This document shows positions 16,225 to 24,591 of a stretch of DNA of 36,038 bases, in pieces. This DNA is from Bradyrhizobium valentinum. Lineage in GTDB: Bacteria; Pseudomonadota; Alphaproteobacteria; Rhizobiales; Xanthobacteraceae. The notes under the pieces were generated by a model. That model saw only the letters and a program-made list of their open reading frames with translations. It did no database searches and was not told where the DNA came from. Within the stretch, counting starts at the first letter, position 1; each line of letters starts with the position of its first letter. The DNA lies in assembly GCF_001440405.1 (NCBI RefSeq), contig NZ_LLXX01000119.1, forward strand, positions 1 through 36,038, written 5' to 3'. The position numbers and the translations under genes are program-made.

Positions 16225-16451
16225 CATTTCCTCCACTTTTGTCGCGCCGGCGGGAAACCCGGACAGCCGTCAACCGTTATACGGCGGTATGCCCAAGGCC
16301 CCCTTTAAGGACGGTCGCAGTCTCCTCTATACTCCCATCTCAAGCAGCAAAGACGGCACGGTTGCGAATAATTTCAGCGAATGCGTCCGATAACCAGTGC
16401 TAATGTATCTGCGCCGCGCCGGGACCACCCCCAGCTCATGACGGAAAACGA

Positions 16452-17345
16452 ATGCAGGCTCTCTTCATCGGACAGACCTATATCGACGTTACCTTCATCA
16501 CCGACCACATGCCGACCGGCGACGAAAAACACGTGGCCTCCGCCTACGCGGTGTCGTTTGGCGGCAACGCGGTAACGGCGGCATTCTGCTGCGCCAAGCT
16601 CGGCATCGTGCCGGACCTGATCGCGACCATGGCCAACGACTGGCTCGGCCGCATGTTTCAGGACATGACTGCGAAATACGGAATCTCGATCCATCCGCGC
16701 AAGGTCAACTCCTCCTCGCTGTCGTTCATTATGCCGAAAGACGGCAAACGCGCCATCGTGCGCTGCCGCGACGACGAACACATCCATCCGTTCCCGATGC
16801 TGAATTTGAAGGGCTGCCGCGCGCTGCATGTGGACGGCCACCAGCCGGACGCGGCAATCCATTATGCCAAACTTTGCCGCCAGGACGGCATTCTGACATC
16901 GCTCGACGGCGGCGGCCTGCGTACCAACACCCACGAGCTGCTGGAGTTCATCGACGTTGCCATCGTCGCCGAACGCCTGTGTGAGCAGATGGACAAGACG
17001 CCGGAGGCCATGCTGGATTACCTGAAGAGCCGCGGTTGCCGCATCGGCGGCGTCACCATGGGAGAGAAGGGCCTGCTCTGGTATGACGAGACGGGCGCCG
17101 TCCGCCGCCTTCCCGCGCTTCCGATTCCACCCGAGCGGGTCATCGATACCAACGGTGCAGGTGACGTCTTCCACGGCGCCTATGTCTATTCCTATCTCGC
17201 CAATCCCGCTAAAAGCTGGCAGGAGCATTTCGAGTTTGCGCGCGCTGCCTCGACCTTCAAGGTCCAGCGCCTTGGCAACGAGGCCGGTCTGCCGACGGTG
17301 GCGGATATCGAGGCGATCAAGCGGGAATTTCAGGTACACGCCTGA
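16452..17345 (+). CDS. PfkB family sugar kinase
   Basis: A 297-residue ribokinase-fold kinase. The N-terminal substrate region has Gly-Gly-Asn-Ala-Val-Thr-Ala-Ala. The C-terminal PfkB signature is Asp232-Thr-Asn-Gly-Ala-Gly-Asp238, with Asp238 the catalytic base and the anion hole formed by Gly-Ala-Gly. GGAAAA precedes the start. It phosphorylates a sugar, keto-sugar acid or nucleoside; the substrate is not evident. It leads a two-gene unit with the ribokinase 23 bases downstream. Confidence 0.88.
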   Translation: MQALFIGQTYIDVTFITDHMPTGDEKHVASAYAVSFGGNAVTAAFCCAKLGIVPDLIATMANDWLGRMFQDMTAKYGISIHPRKVNSSSLSFIMPKDGKRAIVRCRDDEHIHPFPMLNLKGCRALHVDGHQPDAAIHYAKLCRQDGILTSLDGGGLRTNTHELLEFIDVAIVAERLCEQMDKTPEAMLDYLKSRGCRIGGVTMGEKGLLWYDETGAVRRLPALPIPPERVIDTNGAGDVFHGAYVYSYLANPAKSWQEHFEFARAASTFKVQRLGNEAGLPTVADIEAIKREFQVHA

Positions 17346-17368
17346 GGGCGCGAACGGGGGTATTACGT

Positions 17369-18280
17369 ATGGGACGCGTGTTCGTCGCCGGCAGCATCAA
17401 CATGGATGTGGTGGCGACGGCCAACCGGCATCCGAAGGTCGGCGAGACGGTCGCCGGCAAGGAGGTGCACTATTTTCCGGGCGGCAAGGGCGCCAACCAG
17501 GCCGTGGCCGCCGCAAAACTCGGTGCACCGTCAACGCTGATCGGCCGGCTGGGGACGGATGTGTTCGGCCAGCAATTGCGACAATTTCTCGCCGCGCAAG
17601 GCGTCGACCTCGCCTTGGTTAAGGACACCGCGGATATCCATACCGGGACGGCCGTCATCACCATTGCAGATGCCGACAATACGATCGTCGTCGTGCCCGG
17701 CGCCAATGCGCTGGTCAGTGCCGAGGATGTCGCCGCCCCCCTCCTTGCCAAAGGCGACGTTGCGGTGAGCCAGTTCGAAATTCCGCAGCCCACGATTAGC
17801 GCCTTTTTCAAACGGGCGCGCGCGGCCGGGGCGACCACGATTCTCAATCCGGCACCGGCGACCATGTTCGCCCCGGAGTTGCTCGATCTCGTCGACGTGC
17901 TGATCCTGAATGAGACGGAGTTGGGGTTTCTCACGAGAACCGAGCTTCACGATACCGATGACCCTGCCCGGTTCATCGAAGCGGCGCGGTCGCTGCTAAC
18001 CGGCCCGAACAGAATCATCTGCGTGACGCTCGGCAAGCGCGGCGTGCTTGCGCTGATCGGCGGTGATGCGTCCATGATCGCCGGTCGTCCCGTAAAGGCC
18101 CTCGACACCACTGGCGCGGGCGATTGCTTTGTCGGCGCCGTCGCCGCGCAACTGGCTGGCGGAATGACTGTCCGGGACGCCCTGAACTATGCCAATGCCG
18201 CCGCATCGATCTGCGTGCAGCGGATGGGCGCCGGGCCGTCGATGCCGACCGCGGCGGAAGTGGCGGCGTTGCGCGGCTAG
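17369..18280 (+). CDS. rbsK: Ribokinase (PfkB family)
   Basis: A 303-residue protein that fits ribokinase closely. It begins with Gly-Ser-Ile-Asn-Met-Asp, followed by the sugar-binding motif Pro-Gly-Gly-Lys-Gly-Ala-Asn-Gln-Ala at about 37-45. The ATP-site signature is Asp246-Thr-Thr-Gly-Ala-Gly-Asp252, with Asp252 the catalytic base. A GGGGG Shine-Dalgarno-like run precedes the ATG. It converts D-ribose to ribose 5-phosphate in the cytosol, if specificity is as in the family. No ribose transporter or RbsD is next to it; the partner is the upstream PfkB kinase. Confidence 0.85.
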   Translation: MGRVFVAGSINMDVVATANRHPKVGETVAGKEVHYFPGGKGANQAVAAAKLGAPSTLIGRLGTDVFGQQLRQFLAAQGVDLALVKDTADIHTGTAVITIADADNTIVVVPGANALVSAEDVAAPLLAKGDVAVSQFEIPQPTISAFFKRARAAGATTILNPAPATMFAPELLDLVDVLILNETELGFLTRTELHDTDDPARFIEAARSLLTGPNRIICVTLGKRGVLALIGGDASMIAGRPVKALDTTGAGDCFVGAVAAQLAGGMTVRDALNYANAAASICVQRMGAGPSMPTAAEVAALRG

Positions 18281-18296
18281 GCGACGACTGTCGCCT
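18279..18296. terminator. Bidirectional hairpin between ribokinase and TRAP genes
   Basis: AGGCGAC (18279-18285) pairs perfectly with GTCGCCT (18290-18296) around a GACT loop. The stop codons of both convergent genes touch the stem, so it could end transcription in both directions. There is no long T run. Confidence 0.5.
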
Positions 18297-19282
18297 TACT
18301 TCAGTGCCTGCAACTCGTCGTATTGCGCCCTGGTCCAGCCGGCGCCGACGGATGCATCATTGTGCAGCGGGATCGCCGCCTTTCGGAACGCCTCGCGATC
18401 AGGCTCGACCACGCTCATGCCGAGCTTCTTGAACTCCCCGGCCAGAACCCTCTCGGACGCCTCGATCGCCTCCGTCGCCTTTGCGGCGGCTTCCTTCAAC
18501 GTATCCGCAAACAGCTTTTGTTCGTCCGGCGTCAGTTTATTCCAGACGTGACCGCCGACCACCGTGACCATCGACTCGGTGATGTGGCCGGTCAGCACGA
18601 TGTGGCGCTGCACCTCGTAGAATTTCTTGGCCATGATCGTCGGCAGCGGATTCTCCTGGCCGTCGACCAGACCCTGTTGAAGCGCATTATAGACATCGGA
18701 AAAGGCTATCGGCGTTGCGCTGGCGCCGACGGATTTAGTGAACATCAGAAACAGCGGCGCCGGCGGCACGCGCAGACTCATCCCTTTCATGTCCTCGGGC
18801 TTGCTGATGCGCTTGTTGGCGCTGACATGACGCTGGCCATAATAGGTAAGCGCGACGATCTTGTGCCGGGTCTTGTCGTCGTAACCCTTGACCAGCTCGG
18901 CAAAAAGCTTGCTGGCGCGATAGGCCTTCCAGTGATCGAAGTCGCGCAGCATGAACGGCGCGCCGGTGATGCCAAGCGGCTTGTAGGTCGCCGCAACGAA
19001 GTTGATGCCGACGTAAACGATATCGACCGCGCCGAGGCCGAGGCCTTCGTTGAGCTGGTTCTCATTGCCGAGCCGGGAAGCCGGAAACACCTCGATGTCG
19101 TATTTGCCGTTGGTACGCTTTTTGATCTCGCTGGCCGCCCACAATGCCTCGGTGTGGTAGGGTTCGGTGACCTCGTAAACATGCGCCCATTTCAACTTGG
19201 TCTGTGCCGAAACTGGGCCAGCCATAGCCGAGGCAACGATGATGGCGCCGGTCAACGTAAGACGGCGCATCCAAACGAACAT
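18296..19282 (-). CDS. Orphan TRAP transporter substrate-binding protein (DctP family)
   Basis: A 328-residue periplasmic binding protein. The ATG at 19282 was chosen because GGAGGG lies just upstream and it gives a clean signal peptide ending Val-Ser-Ala-Gln; a start at 19387 would add a non-signal leader. DctP features include Trp-Ala-His-Val-Tyr at the mature start, the ligand-arginine motif Leu-Arg-Val-Pro-Pro-Ala-Pro, and Gln-Gly-Leu-Val-Asp-Gly-Gln-Glu-Asn-Pro. DctP proteins capture carboxylates such as C4-dicarboxylates, keto acids and hexuronates. No DctQ or DctM membrane subunits lie in the window. Given the uronate-type enzymes at 21849-25560, a sugar-acid ligand is a reasonable guess. 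Confidence 0.9.
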   Translation of the reverse strand: MFVWMRRLTLTGAIIVASAMAGPVSAQTKLKWAHVYEVTEPYHTEALWAASEIKKRTNGKYDIEVFPASRLGNENQLNEGLGLGAVDIVYVGINFVAATYKPLGITGAPFMLRDFDHWKAYRASKLFAELVKGYDDKTRHKIVALTYYGQRHVSANKRISKPEDMKGMSLRVPPAPLFLMFTKSVGASATPIAFSDVYNALQQGLVDGQENPLPTIMAKKFYEVQRHIVLTGHITESMVTVVGGHVWNKLTPDEQKLFADTLKEAAAKATEAIEASERVLAGEFKKLGMSVVEPDREAFRKAAIPLHNDASVGAGWTRAQYDELQALK

Positions 19283-19388
19283 GTACCCTCCGAAACTGAC
19301 TGCCGGAGACCTCTTGTCGGGACTGCCGGCGAAGCGTTGCCGAAATGATCGGCGGATGCAAGCAGACTGGCGCCGCGATAAGTCCAAT

Positions 19389-20609
19389 TTAAGTCAGGGC
19401 GCTCTTCAGATCGAAGCCGGTGTCGGCCGCCTGCTCGGGCGTGATCGAGCCGTTGGCGGCAAGTAAGCGCCGTCCGAACATGTGGTCACCCGCGCGGTTG
19501 ACGGACTCGATGCCGACGAGCTGTCCGGATTTGTAGCAGAACGCGGAGAACGCCCCCTGCGCGCGATCGCCACGCATCACCACGCGGTCATAGCCGGTGG
19601 TCAGTCCCACCATCTGCAACTTGTCGGGGCCCTGATCGCTCCAGAACCAGGGCAATCCGTCGTACGGCTTGGCATCGCCGGTCAGCCGGGCCGCGACGCA
19701 ACGCGCGTGGTCTGTGGCGTTCTGCACCGATTCCAGCCGCAACGAGCCGCCGAACCGTGGGCTCGCATACAGCGCACAATCGCCCACCGCCGAAATATTC
19801 GGATCGGCCGTCAGGAGATGCTCGTCGACAACGATTCCGGCCGCGACCGGCAAGCCAGCCTCCGCCGCCAGTTCGACGTTGGGCAGGACGCCGACGCCGA
19901 CCACGATCAGATCGGCTTTGATATGCCGCCCGTCGCTGAGGCTCGCACCGGTAACGTTGCTGCCGTCGCTTTCTATGCTTGTGACCTGTACGCCGAGATG
20001 AATCCGGATACCGGCCGCGGCGTGCCGCGATTGAAAATATTCCGAGATCTCCGCGGTCACCGCGCGCGCCATCACCCGCGGCGCGAGCTCGATGACGTCG
20101 ACTTCGGCGCCCTTGGCCCGGGCGGTCGCAGCGAATTCCAGGCCAATGAATCCGGCGCCGATCACGATGACGCGCTGACCCGGAGCGATGTAGTCCCGTA
20201 ACGACTGGCTTTCGTCGAGCGTCCGCAAGTAGCGCACGCTGTCGAGATTGGCGTTGGGAATGTCGAGCAGGCGATTGCGCGCGCCGGTCGCCAGCACCAG
20301 ATGGCCGTAATCGAGGAAAGCGCCGGAGGCGAGCAACACCTTGCGGGCAGCACGGTCGATCGATACCGCGCGACCTGCGATCAGATCGATCTTCTGGTCG
20401 GAATAGAATTTTTCCGGGCGGAACATCAGGCTGTCTGGGCCGCTGGTTCCCTTCAGGTAGGCCTTGGATAGCGGCGGCCGCTGGTACGGCAGATGGCCTT
20501 CATCGTTCAACAGCGCGATGCGTTCGGAAAAGCCGTGCTGGCGCAGCGACATCGCGAGCTGGAAGCCTGCATGGCCCGCGCCAATGATGACAACCGGTCC
20601 TACCGTCAT
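19389..20609 (-). CDS. FAD-dependent ferredoxin/rubredoxin reductase-type oxidoreductase
   Basis: A 406-residue two-dinucleotide-binding flavoprotein. The FAD motif Gly-Ala-Gly-His-Ala-Gly lies near the N terminus, and the NAD motif Gly-Ala-Gly-Phe-Ile-Gly-Leu-Glu at about residue 152. A second FAD motif Ala-Val-Gly-Asp-Cys-Ala is at about 270, followed by a reductase C-terminal domain. It belongs to the class of NADH:ferredoxin reductases that feed cytochrome P450s and Rieske dioxygenases, such as putidaredoxin reductase. No ferredoxin, P450 or oxygenase gene is close, so the partner is elsewhere. Confidence 0.88.
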   Translation of the reverse strand: MTVGPVVIIGAGHAGFQLAMSLRQHGFSERIALLNDEGHLPYQRPPLSKAYLKGTSGPDSLMFRPEKFYSDQKIDLIAGRAVSIDRAARKVLLASGAFLDYGHLVLATGARNRLLDIPNANLDSVRYLRTLDESQSLRDYIAPGQRVIVIGAGFIGLEFAATARAKGAEVDVIELAPRVMARAVTAEISEYFQSRHAAAGIRIHLGVQVTSIESDGSNVTGASLSDGRHIKADLIVVGVGVLPNVELAAEAGLPVAAGIVVDEHLLTADPNISAVGDCALYASPRFGGSLRLESVQNATDHARCVAARLTGDAKPYDGLPWFWSDQGPDKLQMVGLTTGYDRVVMRGDRAQGAFSAFCYKSGQLVGIESVNRAGDHMFGRRLLAANGSITPEQAADTGFDLKSALT

Positions 20610-20768
20610 GGGGACATCCTACGTTCGAGCACACGGGAATGACCCATGTCGTTTCCTCTCCACTGATTTTGGCTTGCCTGTCTCGTCCATCGGAAGCGGC
20701 GCTCGTGTCCGTCCTGAACGATGACAAGCCCTATCTGACCTCATGGCGCGATGAGACGCAAGAGCGCC

Positions 20769-20867
20769 ATGGCCCAGGAGGAAGGATTGTGCGGTATTTT
20801 GCGGACCTTGCTGGGGATTGCCACCTGTTACCTTCTCTATTTAAATGCTGGCTCCGTTCCGAGCTGA
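20769..20867 (+). CDS. Possible 32-residue membrane peptide
   Basis: A short frame starts at an ATG at 20769 (or a TTG at 20787 placed five bases after AGGAGG). It encodes one hydrophobic helix rich in Leu/Ile/Tyr (Gly-Ile-Leu-Arg-Thr-Leu-Leu-Gly-Ile-Ala...) and ends nine bases before the crotonase ATG. The good Shine-Dalgarno and a transmembrane-like span are the only support. The overlapping alternative frame starting at GTG 20789 is equally open but not hydrophobic. It may simply be leader sequence of the crotonase gene. Confidence 0.25.
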   Translation: MAQEEGLCGILRTLLGIATCYLLYLNAGSVPS

Positions 20868-20876
20868 GGCCCAGTC

Positions 20877-21674
20877 ATGCCGACCTCCGATGATACCGCC
20901 GCCAACGCCCCTGCCCTGCTCAGGATCGAGGGCCCGATTGCCACGATCACGCTCAACCGGCCCGCGGCCTTCAATTCGATCAATCTCTCGATCGCGCAAA
21001 AGCTCGAGCAACTTGGCGCCGAGGTCGAAGGCAACGACGACATACGGGTGCTGGTGATCGAGGGCGAAGGCCGCGCTTTCTCCGCCGGCGGCGACTTGCA
21101 GACCATCGGTGCAGCCGCCGCCAACGATACCGTTGCGCCCGTGGTGGGAGAATTGCTGAAGCACTACCACGCCTTTATCGAGACGGTGCGACGGATGCCG
21201 AAGATCGTTCTCTCCAGCGTCCACGGCTCCGCCGCCGGCGCCGGCATGGGGCTGGCCTTCGTCACCGACCTCTGCATTGCCGCCGATGACGCCCGGTTCA
21301 CGCCGGCCTATGCCAAGATTGGGGTTTCGCCGGATGGCGGCAGTACGGTCGGCATGGTCGGGACCGTTGGCACCCGTCGCGCGCTTCAGATATTTTTGGC
21401 CGAGGACAGCTTTACCGCGCAGCAGGCCTATGAATGGGGCCTGGTCGCCCGCGTCGTTCCGGCGGCAGAGCTGAAAGCGGAAACGCGCAAATTCGCGGAG
21501 CGGCTGGCGCAGAACCCGCCAGCGGCGATCGCAGGCACCAAGTCGCTGGTCTACCAGGCCGCGGTTACGCCGACCAGACAGCAGCTCGATGCCGAGGAAG
21601 CGAAGATCATCGACGCCATGCGTACCGAAGACTTCCGCATTGCGGTGAAGAAGTTCACCAGCAAGACGAAGTGA
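20877..21674 (+). CDS. Enoyl-CoA hydratase/isomerase (crotonase) family protein
   Basis: A 265-residue crotonase-fold protein. Oxyanion-hole regions are Ala-Phe-Ser-Ala-Gly-Gly-Asp and Gly-Ser-Ala-Ala-Gly-Ala-Gly-Met-Gly-Leu. At the positions of the two catalytic glutamates of classical hydratases I read Ala/Tyr and Gln. A Pro-Asp-Gly-Gly motif is present, as in PaaG-like enoyl-CoA isomerases. Isomerase or another CoA chemistry is therefore more likely than simple hydration (inference). It is monocistronic or preceded by the possible small membrane peptide, and is followed by an inverted repeat. Confidence 0.88.
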   Translation: MPTSDDTAANAPALLRIEGPIATITLNRPAAFNSINLSIAQKLEQLGAEVEGNDDIRVLVIEGEGRAFSAGGDLQTIGAAAANDTVAPVVGELLKHYHAFIETVRRMPKIVLSSVHGSAAGAGMGLAFVTDLCIAADDARFTPAYAKIGVSPDGGSTVGMVGTVGTRRALQIFLAEDSFTAQQAYEWGLVARVVPAAELKAETRKFAERLAQNPPAAIAGTKSLVYQAAVTPTRQQLDAEEAKIIDAMRTEDFRIAVKKFTSKTK

Positions 21675-21706
21675 TTGTTGGCAGAGCTGGTGCCTCGCAT
21701 GCGGCT

Positions 21707-21827
21707 GTCGTCCCTGCGAAAAGCAGGGACCCATAACCACCGTCTCGAGTTGTTTGAAGACGCGACCATCATCTCACTTCAACGGAGAGCACAACGCGGT
21801 ATGGGTCCCTGCGTGCGCAGGGACGAC
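21707..21827. repeat. Bipartite inverted repeat, copy 3 of 3
   Basis: The left arm GTCGTCCCTGCGAAAAGCAG runs into GGACCCATAACCACC. The right arm TATGGGTCCCTGCGTGCGCA runs into GGGACGAC. They are inverted copies separated by about 65 bases. The element lies between the convergent crotonase and dehydratase genes and could also serve as a terminator. Confidence 0.8.
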
Positions 21828-21848
21828 CATATAGTACGCTGAAGCGCT

Positions 21849-23555
21849 TTAGTCTTTGCCCTGCTCGCGCATGAAATCGAAGTCGCAGCCCTCGTCGGCC
21901 TGCAGAATGGTCTCGTTGAACAGGTGCGCGTAGCCGCGCCTGGCCCAATCGGGCGCGACGGCGGGCGACAGCGCCGCGCGACGTTTCTCCAGTTCGGCCG
22001 CGTCGATCAAGAGATCGATGCTGCGCTTCGCGACATCGAGGCGGATCATGTCCCCGTTCTTCACCAGCGCCAGCGGCCCGCCCACGGCGGATTCCGGCGT
22101 GATGTGCAGCACGATCGTGCCGAACGCGGTTCCGCTCATGCGTGCGTCGGATATCCGCACCATGTCCTTGGTGCCGCCGCGCGCGAGTTTCCTCGGAATC
22201 GGCAGGTAGCCAGCCTCCGGCATACCCGGCGCACCTTTGGGGCCGGCATTGCGCAGCACCAGCACGTCGTCGGCGTTGACGTCGAGATCGGGATCGTCGA
22301 CCCGCAGTGTCATGTCTTCCACGGATTCGAACACCACGGCACGGCCGGTATGTTGCAGCAGCTTGGGGCTTGCCGCCGATTGCTTGATGACCGCCCCGCG
22401 CGGCGCAAGATTGCCGTGCAGCACCGCCATTGCGCCTTCGGCCTTGATCGGATTGTCGCGCGGACGGATGGCGTCCTGCCCCGGCACCTCCTCGGCGCCG
22501 GCGACAACATCGCGCAGCGTTTGGCCGGTGATGGTTTGGGCATTGAGGTCGATGAGGTCGCCAAGCTGCGCCATCAGCTTGGGCACGCCGCCGGCATGAT
22601 GGAAATGCTCCATATAGTGCTCGCCTGACGGTTTCAGATCGATCAGCACCGGCACCTCGCGTCCGAGCTTGTCGAATGCTTCGAGATCGATGCGGTGTTT
22701 GGTGCGGTTAGCGATTGCCGTGAGGTGAATGAGGCCGTTGGTCGATCCACCGATCGCCTGGAGCACCACCTGCGCGTTGCGGAACGAGACCGGCGTCAGC
22801 AATTCGCTCGGCCTTGGCCCCTTCGCCTTGGCCATCGCGGCGGCGACTTTGCCGCTGGCTTCAGCCGAGCGAAAACGCTCGGCGTGCGGCGCCGGAATCG
22901 TCGCGCTCATCGGCAGCGACAGGCCGAGCGCCTCGGTGATGCACGCCATGGTGCTCGCGGTGCCCATCACCATGCAAGTGCCGACTGAAGGCGCAAGCCT
23001 TCCGTTGACGGCTTCGATCTCGTTGTCATCGATTTCGCCGGCGCGATACTTTGCCCAGAGCCGACGGCAATCAGTGCAGGCGCCGAGCACCTCGCCCCTG
23101 TGATGTCCGACCACCATCGGCCCGACCGGAATGACGACGGTCGGCAGATCGGCGGAGACCGCCGCCATGATCTGCGCCGGCAACGTCTTGTCGCAACCGC
23201 CGATCACGACCACGGCGTCCATCGGCTGGGCGCGGATCATCTCCTCGGTATCCATCGCCATCAGATTGCGCAGGTACATCGAGGTCGGATAGGCAAAGCT
23301 CTCGGCGATCGAGATGGTCGGGAACACCATCGGCATCGCGCCGCTCAGCATGACGCCGCGCTTCACCGCTTCGATGATCTGCGGAACGTTGCCGTGACAG
23401 GGATTGTAGTCGCTATAGGTATTGGTGATGCCGACAATCGGCCTGTTCAGCGCATCATCCGAGTAGCCCATGGCCTTGATGAAGGCCTTGCGCAGGAACA
23501 GCGAGAAGCCAGCGTCGCCATAACTCGTCAGTCCCTTGCGAAGTCCGTCGGCCAT
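21849..23555 (-). CDS. IlvD/Edd family dehydratase, sugar-acid (arabinonate-like) type
   Basis: A 568-residue Fe-S dehydratase. Cluster ligands are Cys53 (Asn-Pro-Cys-His-Gly-Asn), Cys121 (Gly-Gly-Cys-Asp-Lys-Thr) and Cys194 (Gly-Thr-Cys-Met-Val-Met-Gly-Thr-Ala-Ser-Thr). The later Ser-Asp-Ala-Arg-Met-Ser-Gly-Thr-Ala-Phe-Gly-Thr and the C terminus ending in Gly-Cys-Asp-Phe-Asp-Phe resemble, from memory, L-arabinonate dehydratase of Rhizobium more than valine-pathway IlvD. It would convert an aldonate or aldarate to a 2-keto-3-deoxy acid. The nearby uronate-dehydrogenase-like and lactonase genes support a sugar-acid substrate. It is often auto-labelled dihydroxy-acid dehydratase; that role is less likely here. 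Confidence 0.85.
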   Translation of the reverse strand: MADGLRKGLTSYGDAGFSLFLRKAFIKAMGYSDDALNRPIVGITNTYSDYNPCHGNVPQIIEAVKRGVMLSGAMPMVFPTISIAESFAYPTSMYLRNLMAMDTEEMIRAQPMDAVVVIGGCDKTLPAQIMAAVSADLPTVVIPVGPMVVGHHRGEVLGACTDCRRLWAKYRAGEIDDNEIEAVNGRLAPSVGTCMVMGTASTMACITEALGLSLPMSATIPAPHAERFRSAEASGKVAAAMAKAKGPRPSELLTPVSFRNAQVVLQAIGGSTNGLIHLTAIANRTKHRIDLEAFDKLGREVPVLIDLKPSGEHYMEHFHHAGGVPKLMAQLGDLIDLNAQTITGQTLRDVVAGAEEVPGQDAIRPRDNPIKAEGAMAVLHGNLAPRGAVIKQSAASPKLLQHTGRAVVFESVEDMTLRVDDPDLDVNADDVLVLRNAGPKGAPGMPEAGYLPIPRKLARGGTKDMVRISDARMSGTAFGTIVLHITPESAVGGPLALVKNGDMIRLDVAKRSIDLLIDAAELEKRRAALSPAVAPDWARRGYAHLFNETILQADEGCDFDFMREQGKD

Positions 23556-23633
23556 TTTCTTGTTCCCCTCTTCGAGGCTTTAGCTTCCGGGCGCCCTGGT
23601 GAGCTCGGGCCACGATATGATCGTCAGTATGGT

Positions 23634-23669
23634 TTCCGGGCCCGCGCCGCAAGGGCGCATGACCCGGAA
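23634..23669. repeat. Nested palindrome after the uronate dehydrogenase-like gene
   Basis: TTCCGGG (23634-23640) pairs with CCCGGAA (23663-23669). An inner GCGCC/GGGCGC stem closes a GCAA-type loop. It sits ten bases after the stop of the SDR gene at 23679 and before the dehydratase start. It may act as a processing site or partial terminator. The outer sequence resembles the repeat at 28215-28313. Confidence 0.5.
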
Positions 23670-23678
23670 TTAGAGATC

Positions 23679-24497
23679 TCACTTCCAGTCGATGATCCTG
23701 TTCTTGTCGCCGTCGAACTCCATGCTGCAGAACGTGCCGCCCTGGTAGTAATCGCCGACCGGATCCGGCTTCAGCTTGGCCTGCTCGGCCATGGCGTGTT
23801 CGCGGAAATCCTCGCCGCGGCCGGTCGGCCGATAGCCGAGCTCGTAGGCGCGATGGTTGTCCCACCAGGCGCGCTCGTTATGGGAGGCGCCGTAGAAGAT
23901 CTCGAAATGGATATCGGGGTGCTCGAGCCCGATCCGGCAGAGCTGCACCAGGTCCTCCGGCTTCAGCCAGATCGAAAGCCGGCGGTGGTCCAGCGGCATC
24001 TCGCCGAAATTGCCGATCCGCAGGCAGGTAACGCCAAGCCCGTGCTTGTCGGCATAGAGCGCGCCGACGGCTTCACCGAACACCTTGCTGACGCCGTAGC
24101 GGCTGTCCGGGCGCGCGGTGACGTCGGTGCCGATCCGGTGATGTCGCGGATAGAAGCCAACCGCATGGTTCGACGAGGCGAACACCACCCGCTTGACGCC
24201 CTTCTTCCGCGCCGCCTCGAACAGGTTATAGCCGCCGATGATGTTGGACTGCAGGATCGAGTCCCAGGGACCTTCGACCGAATAGCCGCCGAAATGCAGG
24301 ATGCCGTCGACGCCCTCGCAGATCGCCTCGACCTGCGCCAGATCGGCAAGGTCCGCCGCCTTGAACTTCTCGTCCTTGCCGAGATCGACCGGCGCCTTCA
24401 GATCGCTCAGCAGCAGATCCGGATAGATCGGCGGCAACAGCTTGCGCAGGCTCGTCCCGATCCCGCCGGCAGCGCCGGTCATCAATATGCGTGGCAT
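23679..24497 (-). CDS. udh: Uronate dehydrogenase-like NAD-dependent SDR
   Basis: A 272-residue extended SDR. The NAD motif Thr-Gly-Ala-Ala-Gly-Gly-Ile-Gly is at 7-14. The active-site run Phe-Ala-Ser-Ser-Asn-His is at 106-111, and Tyr134-Gly-Val-Ser-Lys138 carries the catalytic Tyr and Lys. His-Phe-Gly-Gly-Tyr-Ser-Val-Glu-Gly-Pro and Trp-Trp-Asp-Asn also match Agrobacterium uronate dehydrogenase, as does the length (265 residues there). That enzyme oxidises D-galacturonate or D-glucuronate to the aldaro-lactone. The lactonase gene is divergent from it, and the dehydratase is downstream on its own strand after 123 bases. The symbol is by resemblance, not proof of substrate. Confidence 0.8.
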   Translation of the reverse strand: MPRILMTGAAGGIGTSLRKLLPPIYPDLLLSDLKAPVDLGKDEKFKAADLADLAQVEAICEGVDGILHFGGYSVEGPWDSILQSNIIGGYNLFEAARKKGVKRVVFASSNHAVGFYPRHHRIGTDVTARPDSRYGVSKVFGEAVGALYADKHGLGVTCLRIGNFGEMPLDHRRLSIWLKPEDLVQLCRIGLEHPDIHFEIFYGASHNERAWWDNHRAYELGYRPTGRGEDFREHAMAEQAKLKPDPVGDYYQGGTFCSMEFDGDKNRIIDWK

Positions 24498-24591
24498 TTC
24501 TTTCCTCTTAATCTCGCGACCGATTTGCGGTCATTAGCCGGGAATGATAGCAAACTCAAACGCTCTGGGAACGCAACAACGAGAACAGCAA

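Noticed and set aside
16300..16335. Sigma-70-like promoter with TATACT at 16328 upstream of the PfkB kinase
   Set aside because: The -10-like hexamer is good but the -35 position (TTAAGG) is weak, so I did not list it as a feature.
20639..20893. 84-residue plus-strand frame upstream of the crotonase gene
   Set aside because: It overlaps the crotonase start, has no domain and no ribosome binding site at its ATG; only the shorter hydrophobic frame at 20769 was kept, at low confidence.
11101..21827. The spaced hairpin repeats as a CRISPR array
   Set aside because: The copies are kilobases apart, are internally inverted and have no regular spacer structure or cas genes.
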